Shown piece after piece: positions 36,895-48,799 of a stretch of DNA of 64,000 nucleotides. The number at the start of each line of letters is the position of its first letter. Position 1 is the stretch's first letter. The notes below the pieces were generated by a model, which had not been told where the DNA came from, ran no database searches, and saw nothing but the letters and a program-made list of their open reading frames with translations. A program made the translations under genes and the position numbers. The stretch lies in the NCBI GenBank assembly GCA_014338405.1, contig JTDE01002134.1:25984-89983 (forward strand), given 5' to 3'. The DNA is from Paragonimus skrjabini miyazakii (Eukaryota > Platyhelminthes > Trematoda > Plagiorchiida > Troglotrematidae).

Positions 36895-36960
36895 TCAGAT
36901 AGACTGAACAACGCTCACAATTGATCGCAGTTGATTAACTCCGATAGACTTTGCAATCCT
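36895..36960 (-). repeat. SINE tail fragment
   Basis: cacaattgatcgcagttg followed by atagactttgc is the reverse complement of the tail segment of copy A (11980-12025). It lies on the wrong side of copy C to belong to it, so it is a truncated separate insertion or a rearranged piece. Confidence 0.55.
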
Positions 36961-39744
36961 GTATGCAGGCTCTGTTACGTTATCACATCAACAAATGGTA
37001 CAGTAATGAGGGAAAACTCTCCAGTTTTTTGCTATATGTGCACGATTGTGAGGCAGTGCAGCCATGTAACAGACGTTCATTTTACACCCTTTTCTCTATT
37101 GCCTCCGTTAAGCATTTCATGCATTCAGTTAATTTCTGTTCACAACCTCATGTAACTGAGAAGTTTGCCATATCACTATCCTGTTAAGCTAAACACACCG
37201 CAACATATATGTCGTATACGATAACTATTGATGTGTCAACAATAATTAGACTGATTTACACTTTATTTGAATTTAGTTTAAACGACTATAATACACAGCT
37301 TCCACTCTAACAACATAGCAGCTTTTTAGAATGCTTACCATATTTAATTTCACTCCTGTCAACTTTGAAATTTGCCATGAGAATAATTATTATGCGCTTT
37401 GTTATAAAATACATCACATCAACCAAGATGGTCTGAGGTAACCTCGTTTCAGAACAACTTGTGATTAATCCGTGATTTGCGACAGTGTTATCGTTTTAAT
37501 CCTGACGCAGAAGCTAGTTTACTGGATGTGAACCAGATTCAAAGAAGCATTTATGTCAGAAATGAAATGTCGAAAACTAAATTGCCAACTGTTAATAAGT
37601 TGTTCTAAATTCAGAGAACGTTTCCAATAATCGGGAAAGTTTGGGTTACACGTGCCACGATTCCCTCAATCCGTTGAAGGTCAATATGGAGAAAATCGGA
37701 ATGCACGTTGAGCGAGTTTTCGAATGCGTTTTTAAATATTTGCAATCTGCTTATTTGTTCACTTCTAATTCCAAATTTCAATTTTCTTGAACCGCAATCT
37801 ATTTTTAAAATGTTTCAACAATCACCGAGTATTGTGTGAATCCTGTGTGTATGCTAATTTTTAACTAACGTTTCTGCATCGTTACTATTACGAACCTTAT
37901 CAGTTCCATCAGGCATCATTTAGGTGACCTCTGACCTAATGTTCACGCTGATTGCAATGAGAAGAGCTCGAACGGTGTTATCGGCTCATGACATCTATTT
38001 GCCCATTTTTTGCTACTGTCTAAATACATATTTTCGATGCTGTCAGACATATACTGAAAGAAACCTTGCACAAATTACTGCCTTATGCATTCCACTTGAT
38101 TGGTACAAAGTGAAGCGAAAGGATCACGGAATGCAAATTTTATTGAAAGAAGTATTGAATCTAACTCACAGATTATTGACTTTGACAGTTTCACCTACTT
38201 CGAAATCTGGCATTCTTCTGTTACAAAGCGTGTTAACCTTACCGCTAATTGCAACAGACAAACTCGGATTCTATCGGCCGACTCCATCAAATCAAACAAT
38301 ACGAAACTGAATACTACAAGACGGATGAATAGTGTAAGTGTAACTAACATATAGTTGTTTGTTTTCGAAATTAGTGAATTAAAGATAGTTATCCCATAAA
38401 AACAATTATATAAATATATATCTCAAATAGCACATTATTAATAACCTACCGCGAAGACTTGCATAGTGTCAGCCAACTTCTTTGCGTTACCATCCAGTTG
38501 AAGCACGAAAGAAACTTCGCGAGTTGGCATCATTCGGCGAAATTTTATTTCTCTTTTTCGAATTGTCAGTTTTGCTTTTTGTTTACAGTAGGATACTATT
38601 TTTAATACAGTTCAAAAAAGAACAGTACTTATCGTTTACTACACACATTAAATTGGAGTATAAATTTGAATGTGATAACGGTTTACAACCTGTTAAATGC
38701 CGTCACGAGTAATAAAATCAAAACACGCATTGAAAATGACCAGGAAACGTTACAAGGCTATGGAATATATCCTTGGTGCACAACTAAAAGCTTCATGGAA
38801 TAAATAGTCAGAATTGCATTTTAAAATGGCGCACTATAACAGAGTCCAAATATATTGGTATAACATAATGTTAATACAGCTGATCCTGCTTACGAAAAAC
38901 CAACTCAAGGTTGGATAGCCGGCTAATTATCGTTTAACAGTTTCTGATGAAAGCGAAAGAGAAGTATTTAGAACACTAAAACTCATAGGATATCGAGCAT
39001 GAAGTCATCTATTTAACCATTCATTTCGGATCCTCAGAAGAAATATGTTTGGAAATCAAACAGTACAACTTGATAGCATGTCGAGAATCAACCCCAGGTT
39101 CAAGACAACATTTTCATAGTTTACTAATTGTAACTATTGGTGACAACTCATAATTAGTGGCATAATCCACTCAGTATAAGTAACAAGGGCGGGTGGTCCT
39201 TCTAACATGTGATCTGGTTTGAAAACATTCGGTACAACACAACTCAAAGCCCTCCAAATTTGTTACTCCGTACTATTACGGTAAATGTTTTAACCATTGT
39301 CAATTCAAAATTGGTCATAAATAATATATAGATAATCAGGATGCATACTTTTTGGAAAGAATTGCACAAAAACTCACACCCAGCTTTGTATATGACTTTC
39401 CTACCTCCTCTGGATATCTGCACGACACGTGATACTAAGCTAACTTGGCCTATCCTACTTTAAACTTGTCTTGGGTTTATCCGAAACCCGGCCACTGTGT
39501 CGTGCAACACAGTCATTTTGTGTACATTGCTAGCCGCTAGTCCGCAGAGCTTTTCAATCGAGTTGGGACCAAAAATCAGGCAGGCCATTCTGAAACTTGA
39601 AATTTCAAAAGAGGAAGGTAATTTTGTTGTGCAAATTGTGGACACTATTGTATTGTACCGACGAAGGTGAGCAAAATGATACCGTTGAAACGTGATGAAT
39701 GTTAGCTGCTTACCTTCGATGTTACGTTTATATTTCAATTTGAA

Positions 39745-39990
39745 CATCAGCCACAATTGATCGAAGTTGTCGCATTCTCTTAGACTATCCAGTCGGCCCC
39801 TTTCGAAAAAAAGCACTAGACTCGAGTTTCGCTCTCGTTAGGGCTCGTCAGTAGTGCATATCACCGTCAATGCCGGGACTTGAACCACAGACACGCTGTT
39901 CATGAGGCAACCGTGTTTACGACTGCGTCACTGACCTCATATCACATCATATGTGAACGCTCAATCACTTTCGCTTGTGAGTAATGATCG
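39745..39990 (-). mobile_element. tRNA-derived SINE carrying a hammerhead ribozyme, copy B
   Basis: Reverse complement matches copy A from actcacaagcgaaagtg through the hammerhead to gatcaattgtgg. Here the B box is good: GGTTCAAGTCC (39876-39886 on minus), with an A-box-like tgacgcagtcgtaaacacgg upstream. Order: tRNA head, spacer, hammerhead, tail. The start of the 118-codon minus-strand open frame nearby comes from this tail. Confidence 0.82.
39813..39857 (-). ncRNA. Minimal type I hammerhead ribozyme in SINE copy B
   Basis: Stem I GCACTA/TAGTGC is 6 bp. The core CTGACGA is a good match to CUGANGA. Stem II GCCC-taacga-GAGC has one mismatch or a G-U-like bend, then GAAA, stem III ACTC/GAGT fully paired, and cleavage-site C. 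It has the same 45-nt length as copy A with compensating and neutral changes. It is the most likely active of the copies seen. Confidence 0.82.
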
Positions 39991-42900
39991 AAAACTTATT
40001 TTATCGGAGATTGCCAGTTCAGTCAAACCAGTCTTTGAAAATACACTTTAAACTCTCATTTAAACCTTATCATTAGTGTATTGATTAAACTGTACTCCTT
40101 CGTTAAACTAATATCCACGTACAGCCGGTTAATCTGTTTTGAGTTGTTCTTTTCATTGGGCATCACAACATCCAAATGTTTTTTCTCAGCCAACGCGTTA
40201 GTGAAATAGGTGCCGAACGAAAGTCAACAAAAGTGTTTTTGTAGGCTCTACCCTATTGACATAGCTCATTGAGTAGTTGCACTTATGTTGTCGACACACT
40301 CCACGCTCAGTAAGCTCGTGGTGAACACAAAATTCAGGGTTGGTAGGTGGTTGATGTGGAGCTTGCAAAAAAATGTCTCAGGTAGGTGGTAAAATATAGT
40401 ATATTAACGGGCAAAGTGTGCATTCGTAAATGATACATTTACAGAAATCTGGTTGATATAAACTGTCGGCAGAAGTGATAACCCTAAAATGCCCAGTAGT
40501 GGAAGAGGCTGTTGCCATCGGAGAACAACAAAATGTATCCTTTTGTTTCCAGCGGAACCATTGGTGAAGTAGTTAACTTTTCGGGTTTCTTAAGTAAACT
40601 GCAATGACACTCACTAGTTATGAGAATCTCATGCAAGCGTCATGTGCGCGATCCCTATCTGAGAGACAGAAACAAAAAAGCTGGAATGCATTAGAGAATG
40701 TTGCGCTGTATACGGAGTTTTACAAGGTGGACTTGACTTGCTCGGACAGGCTAACATTCACCTTGCTTTATCCTAATGGAAGACTCTGTGGGTGGGTGAT
40801 ATGCAGTAGGCAGAAATGCACTGGTATTAGAATTCTATGGCGAGCCAAAAGTCTGGTTTCATATACATGGGTGGCTGACCAAGTTGATCTTATTGGGTTT
40901 CAACTGCATTCTTAGAGATGAATCAAATACCTTCCTTATTTGTGACTTTTATTTGAAATGTGAAATCAGAAGAGCTTTCTGTCATAATGTGTACACGAAA
41001 TAGGTCAATTCTCAAGTTATCAGATAACTCAATGCCTGTATAGTACAACAGTAAAGCCCAGTGGAGTCCACTGGCCATATGTATCTAACAGCAAGAAATA
41101 AAACGTGGGCTGGAATTTGCATCACCACGTTTGTTATTTGATGACTCATATTTTAAACACAAAAAGGCGAGCTTATTTAGAATTGCCGCGAACAAAGTAG
41201 ACAACCATAATTGCCCTATGGTTTGCTAACGATTGGTTCTTGCAGATCAGTTTTCCAAAATTTAAATACTGAAATTAACCCAGTGTACTCTCTTCATCTT
41301 CCGGAAGTTAGTCAAATTAGGCATAATGATGTAGATTGCGCTGTGATCATAAACTGCTGGTTATGAACCAGCTGTTTGTAATTAGTACTGAACAAATGCA
41401 AACGGGAAGTGAGAAATCCTGAACTATTCGTTGATAGTCAAGAACATCAATGCATGAAATTCGACAACTGAAGGAATCCTTCACTTAGAATGACGCTACT
41501 GTTGATGCAACCTACACTTCAAATTTGGAATCTCAAACTATTTCAGTGTTTTGTTGTAGTTCCTAGTAATCTGATGTATTCTTCGATTTGTGCTTTTTTT
41601 ATGCAGGATGGAAAACATGAACAAAAACGCAATATGTGAACTCGGTTCGTTTCACTGAATAAACGAAGCAATAAACGTAGATATTGTACTGTGTAATCAC
41701 ATAAAAATAAGGCAAACGTTGCCACTAGTAAAAGTGTATTCTAATGCCTAACATCCTCTATTTTAACAAAGTTTGGGAAAAGTATACTGTTGAGTCGGTC
41801 AAACATACTGAACAGTTGGACCGTACATACTGCATTTTGCATACACTTATTATAAAATACATAGAGTTCTCGGCAAGATATGATTGAGTACGACTTTAGG
41901 CCACATAGTTCGAGACTTACTCAGCTTCTGGTCAAACCTCTTTGGATTCACACTGGATACTAGGTGTGTTGGAAACCGCAAGTGGTAATGCTTACACCAA
42001 TTGTGATTCTACAAGGCAGTCAGTTCAACCGAGCACGCACGACCTCCAGTAATGAGCATCTTAATGAAGTCAAGTTTTGATTGTCTGAAGTGCACAAGTG
42101 TGAATGTGCACATACCTGATGCGAAATATCGCACTGCGGTTTAGAATGTCTCGTCAGTTGCTCAGATATCGTCGACCTTGAGTAATTGAAATACTTAATA
42201 CAAACACATCTTAGATGAGCAAAGCAACCTTTTCCCGTAACAAATTTGAACAGAGAAGTCAGAAACAGTTTTTTGGACAATTTTAGATATTAAAAATTCA
42301 ACTATTCACCACATTAGCAGCAGTATCAATGAACAGGTAGATGAAGAAATTTAATATGTTATAAGGGTTGATCCTTAAATAAAACCTAGAATATTATCAA
42401 AGTGTTACTTTTTCAGGAAAGTTTTATTAAGTAACCATGGGCAGGTGGAAGTCTCACAAGTTATTATTTGATAGTTGTGGTCACGATAACGGGAAGAGTT
42501 TACATATAATTAGTTTCACGTTTAGCTTCGATCGTGTCAAAATGTCATGCGCATGTAATAATTTAAGCGCAGTCAAACAACTGTATTAAGTATTGCTTGT
42601 TTGTCTTCACTGTTCATTGCCGGATAGAGCAGACAAGCATTCAGTAGGCTGTAGTAACAATCCTTATCATCGCCCTTATTGTTGGCGTCCAACAAAATCG
42701 TGAGTCTACATGTTTCAGTACCGTAACTACTTTTCGGACAGATACGATTTGTGTTGTTCCAATAAATCTTCTGGTTTGTCATCACCGCCTACAGTAATTT
42801 CTAGTTCATGCTTGCGATTACTTTCAGTTAGCGGGTTGGACAACTAATATTGACTTGTTACTTTCGGATAACGTTGCAATCCGTATTGGTGTTTAATTAG

Positions 42901-45900
42901 CAAAGACTATAAGACATCTCAGCTACCCCACATAAACTACGTGGCCAACTTCAAAACTAGACACTACACGCTAGAAGCACTCTCTATCTGCGTTTGGAAT
43001 ATAAGGCATCTAATTTGTTATCAGCAGGTAATTTCATTACACGTCAAAGAAAATCTCTGTTACAGAAACGCTTACTTGTGTTTTATGGTATTTTTCCTGA
43101 ATACTAAAACCAGCTGTCTTTTTATATAGGCTGAGTTGAACAGACATATTCTGTCGCGTTTCATTCTTCACCATCATGTGCAAATCACCGGCAAATATCC
43201 GGTTGCCAAACCACTGCCATCATGTATGTTGTCCGATAGGCAAACAGAGGTAGAACTGCGTCCACAAAGCTCACTGTCCAAATCCCATGTTCAACTTTGC
43301 AAATCACACCATTTGCAAGGGATTAGGCAACAAATCTCTCAATTTACGGAACTTGACACAAACAGCTTTTGAAAGAATCGAATCTTGCAATAAGTTTGAT
43401 ACGGGATTATAAGGAATGTGATGAGCAAAGCCCAATGCGTCTTGGTTGTCAACATAGCAGTATTTACCATCAAACAAACCAACGGATACAGTTATCGTGG
43501 TCACGCTATGCGAGAAAATATCTAACCAGAGGCTGAAAGCAAACGTTACCAAACCTTGAAATTTAAGCCATTTCAATAGCGTCATCATTTCGCGTTTTAA
43601 AAATGACAGAGTTAGTGGTTCTCAAAGTAAGTGAGAAGGTATTTCACGCCCACACGCAGAATTTATTGTATTTTATTGATCACATCGGAACAGTTATCTG
43701 TTGCCGACTTCCAAATAGTTAACAGACCATTTAAAGTCGTAGTATAATATGAAAAATCAACGAGACAGGGTTTAGGCGACCAGGATTATGCATACGCTAT
43801 TAAAAACAACAAATTATTATGCCATTTCTGCTATACTGTTCATTAGGCTTTGACAGAAACAACTTTTATCTTTTAAGAAGCTAAACGTACATTCTTCTAG
43901 TTGGATCCATTACATACATTCGTGTTGGTTGCAAGGCGTGTTACATATACATAAGCATATTGCCGCAAAAAAGACTACACATCAAACACTAAGGTGTATT
44001 TCGTCGTTTAGTTGAGCGGCTGTTAGAATCAGGGCAATTTAAGCGTTACAGTCGGGGCACAGTTCCAGCTACTGATTAGACATCACCATGACTTCCCATA
44101 TGTCAGGAAACTGTTAATTTTCTCCAGACATTATTAGAATGAATGATAGTTCTCAGTTACTTCATTACAGAATAAACTTGAGAACAACAGCTCAAAGCGA
44201 ATTCGGATCTTGTTCGGCATACTAACGAAGGATTTTTGGGTAAAATGATTTCTCGAGATAAGAAGTAATCAACTAAATAACCAGCAGTACCAAATGTGAA
44301 CTTTTGGTTACTGCGAGCAGGTGCACGACGATGCTGTTCGCCTTTTTTTCCGGATCTAATAGGGGTTAGAAGCAAGATACTGACCCAGTTCGTGGTAGTA
44401 TAATCATTTCACGCAGGTCAACTGAAGTTCAGTAGATGCTGATTCATACAGACTTTACAAAAACAAGCGCACATAAACGAAACAGATTATGACATTGCCT
44501 GACTATTAGAAGAACGTGTAGCGAACAAGCTTGTTTTCGGTGATTCATCATCAGGCTAAATATAACACATTTATATGGGTTAATCATGTGAGAAAATATA
44601 CAGTAATTAATCGAACGGATTGTTATCAGTTTCAGAAAGTTCACTTCGATTGTACAAATTATTTATGGCTGTTACGATGACGGTCTTGATTACGTAATCT
44701 GTTCTTGCCGAACGTGGACATCTGACCATGGAAGATTCATTGTTTTGACGAAGCGCTTTTGAATATATTTTTGATACATTACATGCCTGAATAGTGCAGG
44801 GAAAAGCCCTTATAAGTTTTAAAGTTCATCCGCTATATAAAACAGGAGTTTCTCACTAAACAATGTACTGCGTGGTATGTGAGCACCTATGCACCGACAG
44901 CGAAGTCTGCAGTACGGTAATTTCTACTTAAAATGTTCGGTCTGTAAGTTTTGCGCGGTGTTATTAGAAATCGTTCTGAATTAAAGTAGTCTATTCCGTA
45001 CTACTCAGCTTGAAGAGCAGGTCAAATTTGATGTAGTAATCTTGAAAAATTGCTTGGTGCTGTCTAATGGTGTTCTGCCTATCCAGTAAGTTGTTTTAAA
45101 TTACTTACGGGCCAGTTATAAGTGAAAAGTTTCATTAATTGAATATTTTCTTACAACAGTTAAAAATGCCATCTTCATTTTGCTTGTGCTCACTCTTCTC
45201 GCTATTGCATTTTACCAGGATTTCTGCTTTCTATAAGAGTTGAATGCTTGAGGATTATTGATAATTTTGGAACGTTGCGTGTTGAACAACACATCCATGT
45301 CACGAAAGTTTGATGTACCATTCTTGTAAGTCCATAACGACCAAACTCATAAACTTTCAATCAGCATTTTTGATAGAAAGTAACGGTACTGGAAACTTTA
45401 AACAACTTTCGGCCAAATTGTTTGTAATAAAAGAAAATATAAACTACTCGGTTTCTCAAAAAGAAATGTTTCCAAGAAGAACTTCTTCACCTAGTAGATG
45501 AATCTTGATGGGCAAGAAGAGAGTGAAACACAGTTACCGGTCTGAAGAAGACCGAACCTAAACTGAAAATAATATAGCTTTTTGAAAACTCTACTAGCGC
45601 ACAATTAATGGTCCCAAAATTATAATTTCTGTTCTCATGAAAATGAATGATAATATTCTTAAAACAAATTTTGTCGAAACCAGAGGATAAAGTAGAACAG
45701 ACATGAATGGAACGATCTGTCAGAAAGGGGAAAATGTTTTAAGTGGCTTTGGTGTACTCCGGTAAGCAAATTGGGATTACAAATCAAATATACAATTTTA
45801 ACCTGGAGTGGTATAGACTGTTTCAATGTATTTGCCCGTTCTTTATGCCAGAAACTGATTTGCACCTTCCGAACTGCATCCGTTTGAAAATTTTCAATAA

Positions 45901-46714
45901 TGTGTTTGCGAGTATGCCAGTGACGTATGAGCAAAGTAACGGAAAGTCTTTAGCTAATGAGGATCGATTATGTAGTGGAACATTCGGTGAAATTTTATCC
46001 ACGTATGTGTCGCATTTCAGTCTATAAACAATGGTGAACTCTGCTTGAAATTTTGGGATGATGCTCAAAGTTAACGACTAAGATCCACAACGAAGTATTA
46101 GAATAAGTTGCCAGTTTGAATAATTATAACACAGAAGCGCTTTTTGCTGATGAAAAATACATAGGACCAAATAGACTGTCCTAGTACTTATTCAATAGAC
46201 TCACTACAACAAAATTGCCTGGCTCTGAATATTTAAAATTATAGTATGCGAGTCAGGTTTTCGAAGGGCTTGAAAAAAAACATTGGATCGAACATGAACA
46301 GATGTTGTACAGGTATAAACTCACAGTTGTTTAAAAAACACTGAGATGAGGACTGTTATTAAAACGATTGCTTTTACGAAGTGATTACGTAGCACCGAGA
46401 TAACAACTGCATCGTCATCTTGTCTAGTCACCTTTGAGCTCATAATTATAGAGTCGCAAGACCCATGAAGAAAGATTCAGCAATGACCGAAGTGTGTGGA
46501 TGGTAGATGGGTGGGAATATTTGTAAAGTGGTAGTTATGCATGAAGAATGGAATACTGGCAAACGTAGACTCTTTCGACTGTCAGTATCTAAGACACTTC
46601 GAGGAAGAGACAATAATTGAATTTCATTAGTTTCTCTCCCATACAATAAAAACGCCCGTTGGTTCGTTGTTCATTTAACAAAAACACGAACTATATGTAC
46701 GGGTGATGCTCTAG

Positions 46715-47280
46715 ATACGAAATTGAAATTTATCCGTGGAACCCTGGTTTCTAGCGGTTATCCACAGAATTTTATTGACTTTTACAGTAGAACGAAAGTA
46801 ATAAATCTACAAGAAGCGTATATTTTGAAGAAATCGGTGTACATGCAGTTACCGTACAAAGGAGATAGTAATACGTCGTTTCTAACGCGACGGCTGACAC
46901 AAGTCATCCAACGGACGTAAAACGCAGCTACCTTGCGTTTACTCAGTCGCACCAAGTCACCCTTACTTTTCCACATTAAGACGCGGATATTAGAGCTGTC
47001 CACTTCAGTGTACTTTCCAGTTCACCTGCAGCTGCGGTAACGTTTACATTGGCAGAACTGATTGACCCCTGCACCTTAGGATCAAGGAACACATTTCTAA
47101 ATATATCGAAGATTTGATGTGTGGCGTGACGCGTCGCGACCATACCAAATGACGCAAGCCGGCTTTTTCGATTGCCAGACATCTGCTGGAGACCGGGCAT
47201 GTGGTCGACCCGAAAGACGCTTAATGCGTTGATGCGTCATCACATTCCTGTCATGCTTAAGTCATTCAAGGCGCTGTTTG
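46715..47280 (+). mobile_element. Penelope-like element remnant 1 (RT end and GIY-YIG)
   Basis: In several frames: KFIRGTLVSSGYPQNFI, VYMQLPYKGDSNTSFLTRRL, then, after a frameshift, QFTCSCGNVYIGRTD (a GIY-YIG motif) followed by a stop and LRIKEHISKYIE, and further on SIARHLLETGHVVDPKDA. The order (RT C-terminus, 'LPYKGD' linker, CxC-x-Y-I-G-R-T endonuclease, HxxxTGHxVD) is that of Penelope-like retroelements. Stops and frameshifts show it is dead. Confidence 0.78.
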
Positions 47281-48799
47281 GTATGCGTAGCGAGACAGTC
47301 TTCTGCGTGCACAAGCTGTTGACTTTGAGCCTCCGTCTGTCATGGTTTTGACCAATGACAGACTAGTGTACACACTGACTTGATGTATGAACTTAATTCG
47401 CTTAAATATCTTTTGATGTTCACCGAAGTGTTATGTGTAGCTACGGACGAGAACGTATGAAGTAGTACTACCATCTTGCAAAACCGGTCTTCTAAGTTCG
47501 CTATTCAAGTTCGTAGCTGGGGAAGGATGTTTTATACTTCGAGTGGTACTTTTTAATGCGTTTCCCTACCAATATGACGGCGTCAACGTCCAATTTTCCC
47601 TTTGGCCTTCTAAGTGTTACTGATGACGTAAACATTATCTCCTAACTTGAAATAAATTTTCCAGGTCTGAATGGCATTAAAGTGTAACAGATCTCACTGA
47701 TTCGAGTAATAAATTTAGAATGCAATCAATTAAATGACACACACTCTTTTGCATTTTTTCAAACACATTCGTCAAAATGATTTCGTTACTGCAGCCGAAA
47801 TCCTTCAACAATATGTCACAACTCCTCTGACCCAAACCGGTTGATTATCGCCAAGTCTGTCACATGCGGTGTTCTCGTTTTCACATTCTGTGCTCGGTTC
47901 TGAAGAGTCTGCTCATATTTAAACCACGAAGTTCTGTTGATCCAGTTTATTACTGATGATCACGAAAGCAAAACACCAAAGCATGTAGGACATTGGGATT
48001 GCCGCAACAATACAAACAGTTGTCAGTTCCAAGGTAAACAGACCGTTCGTAAGACACGTGGATGTGGTATCCCATTAAGGTCAATTTTGTGCATGAGTAA
48101 ATCGGTGTATTAAAAGTTTGCCAGATGGGTTTTACACGTGTTTCATTCTGTCCGTCAAACGTTTACACCTCATAGTATAAACGATTTTTCCCAACCAGCC
48201 CAACCTTTCGAGGATATTGATAGGTCGCATTAAATATAGCCTGTCGGTGTTAAAACTTCCGCTGAACGGAATAATAAGAATTTTGTGTTTTGTCTTCCGT
48301 CAAATCTCATCTCCCTGGATCACTGATGAAATTCCTACTGTTGTGCACAGACAGTATTCGTTTCGATTCTGGAGAACCAACATACAAAAAATTGGTAGCA
48401 TAATAACAGGCAGTCCACCAGACCTGAAATCACGAGACAGGTTTTTAGACACGACTGAAATCTACCTGTCTACTGACATCAAGAATTTTGGCCTCTATAA
48501 GTTTCGGCTGTTGAAATCTTGAATTTCAAAGCTAATATTCACTTTGTTTCACTTCTAAACTCTTTGAATCCTGTTCATTCGTGTCTCATGAATGTGGAGC
48601 AAACGCCAGTTTAATTTTTCTAAACACTTTACTTACTGGACAACAGAATGGTTCGCTATAACATTAGATGCGCCATGAAGCCAAGCGGAGCGGTCAGTTT
48701 TAGAATCTTTTTCTCCAACTGCTTACAAAAGAATACTGGTGCAAACGCTATTTCACAAAACCTGTCAAGTTTGAATCTGTGACCCATCTGCAAGAGGTG
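47281..48799. other. Between the two Penelope-like remnants
   Basis: A plus-strand frame at 48217-48522 has no recognisable domain. The region may be more decayed retroelement sequence, but I cannot show it. Confidence 0.35.

Larger units (their letters stand above)
35594..46714. other. Upstream of TPH exon a; repeats, no certain exon
   Basis: Should contain, or lead to, the TPH first exon and promoter on the minus strand. Apart from SINE copies at 36.6-37.0 and 39.7-40.0 kb, only unsupported open frames are seen, such as 37924-38310 (plus), 42573-42785 (minus) and 45743-46027 (plus). A minus-strand ATG exon candidate at 37339-37378 is discussed in the findings. Confidence 0.45.

Noticed and set aside
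37924..38310. 128-codon plus-strand open frame as a gene
   Set aside because: An overlapping second frame looks equally protein-like, no family is recognisable, and splice signals are ambiguous.
39460..39816. 118-codon minus-strand frame as a host gene
   Set aside because: Its first part is the translated tail of the hammerhead SINE, and a similar frame occurs at 11955-12152 in the other copy.
42573..42785. Minus-strand frame with acceptor-like start (TNQKIYWNNTNRICPKSS) as an exon
   Set aside because: Two frames are open at the start, no donor or partner exon was found, and no homology was recognised.
45743..46027. 94-codon plus-strand frame as a gene
   Set aside because: The opposite strand is also open over the same stretch and nothing supports either one.
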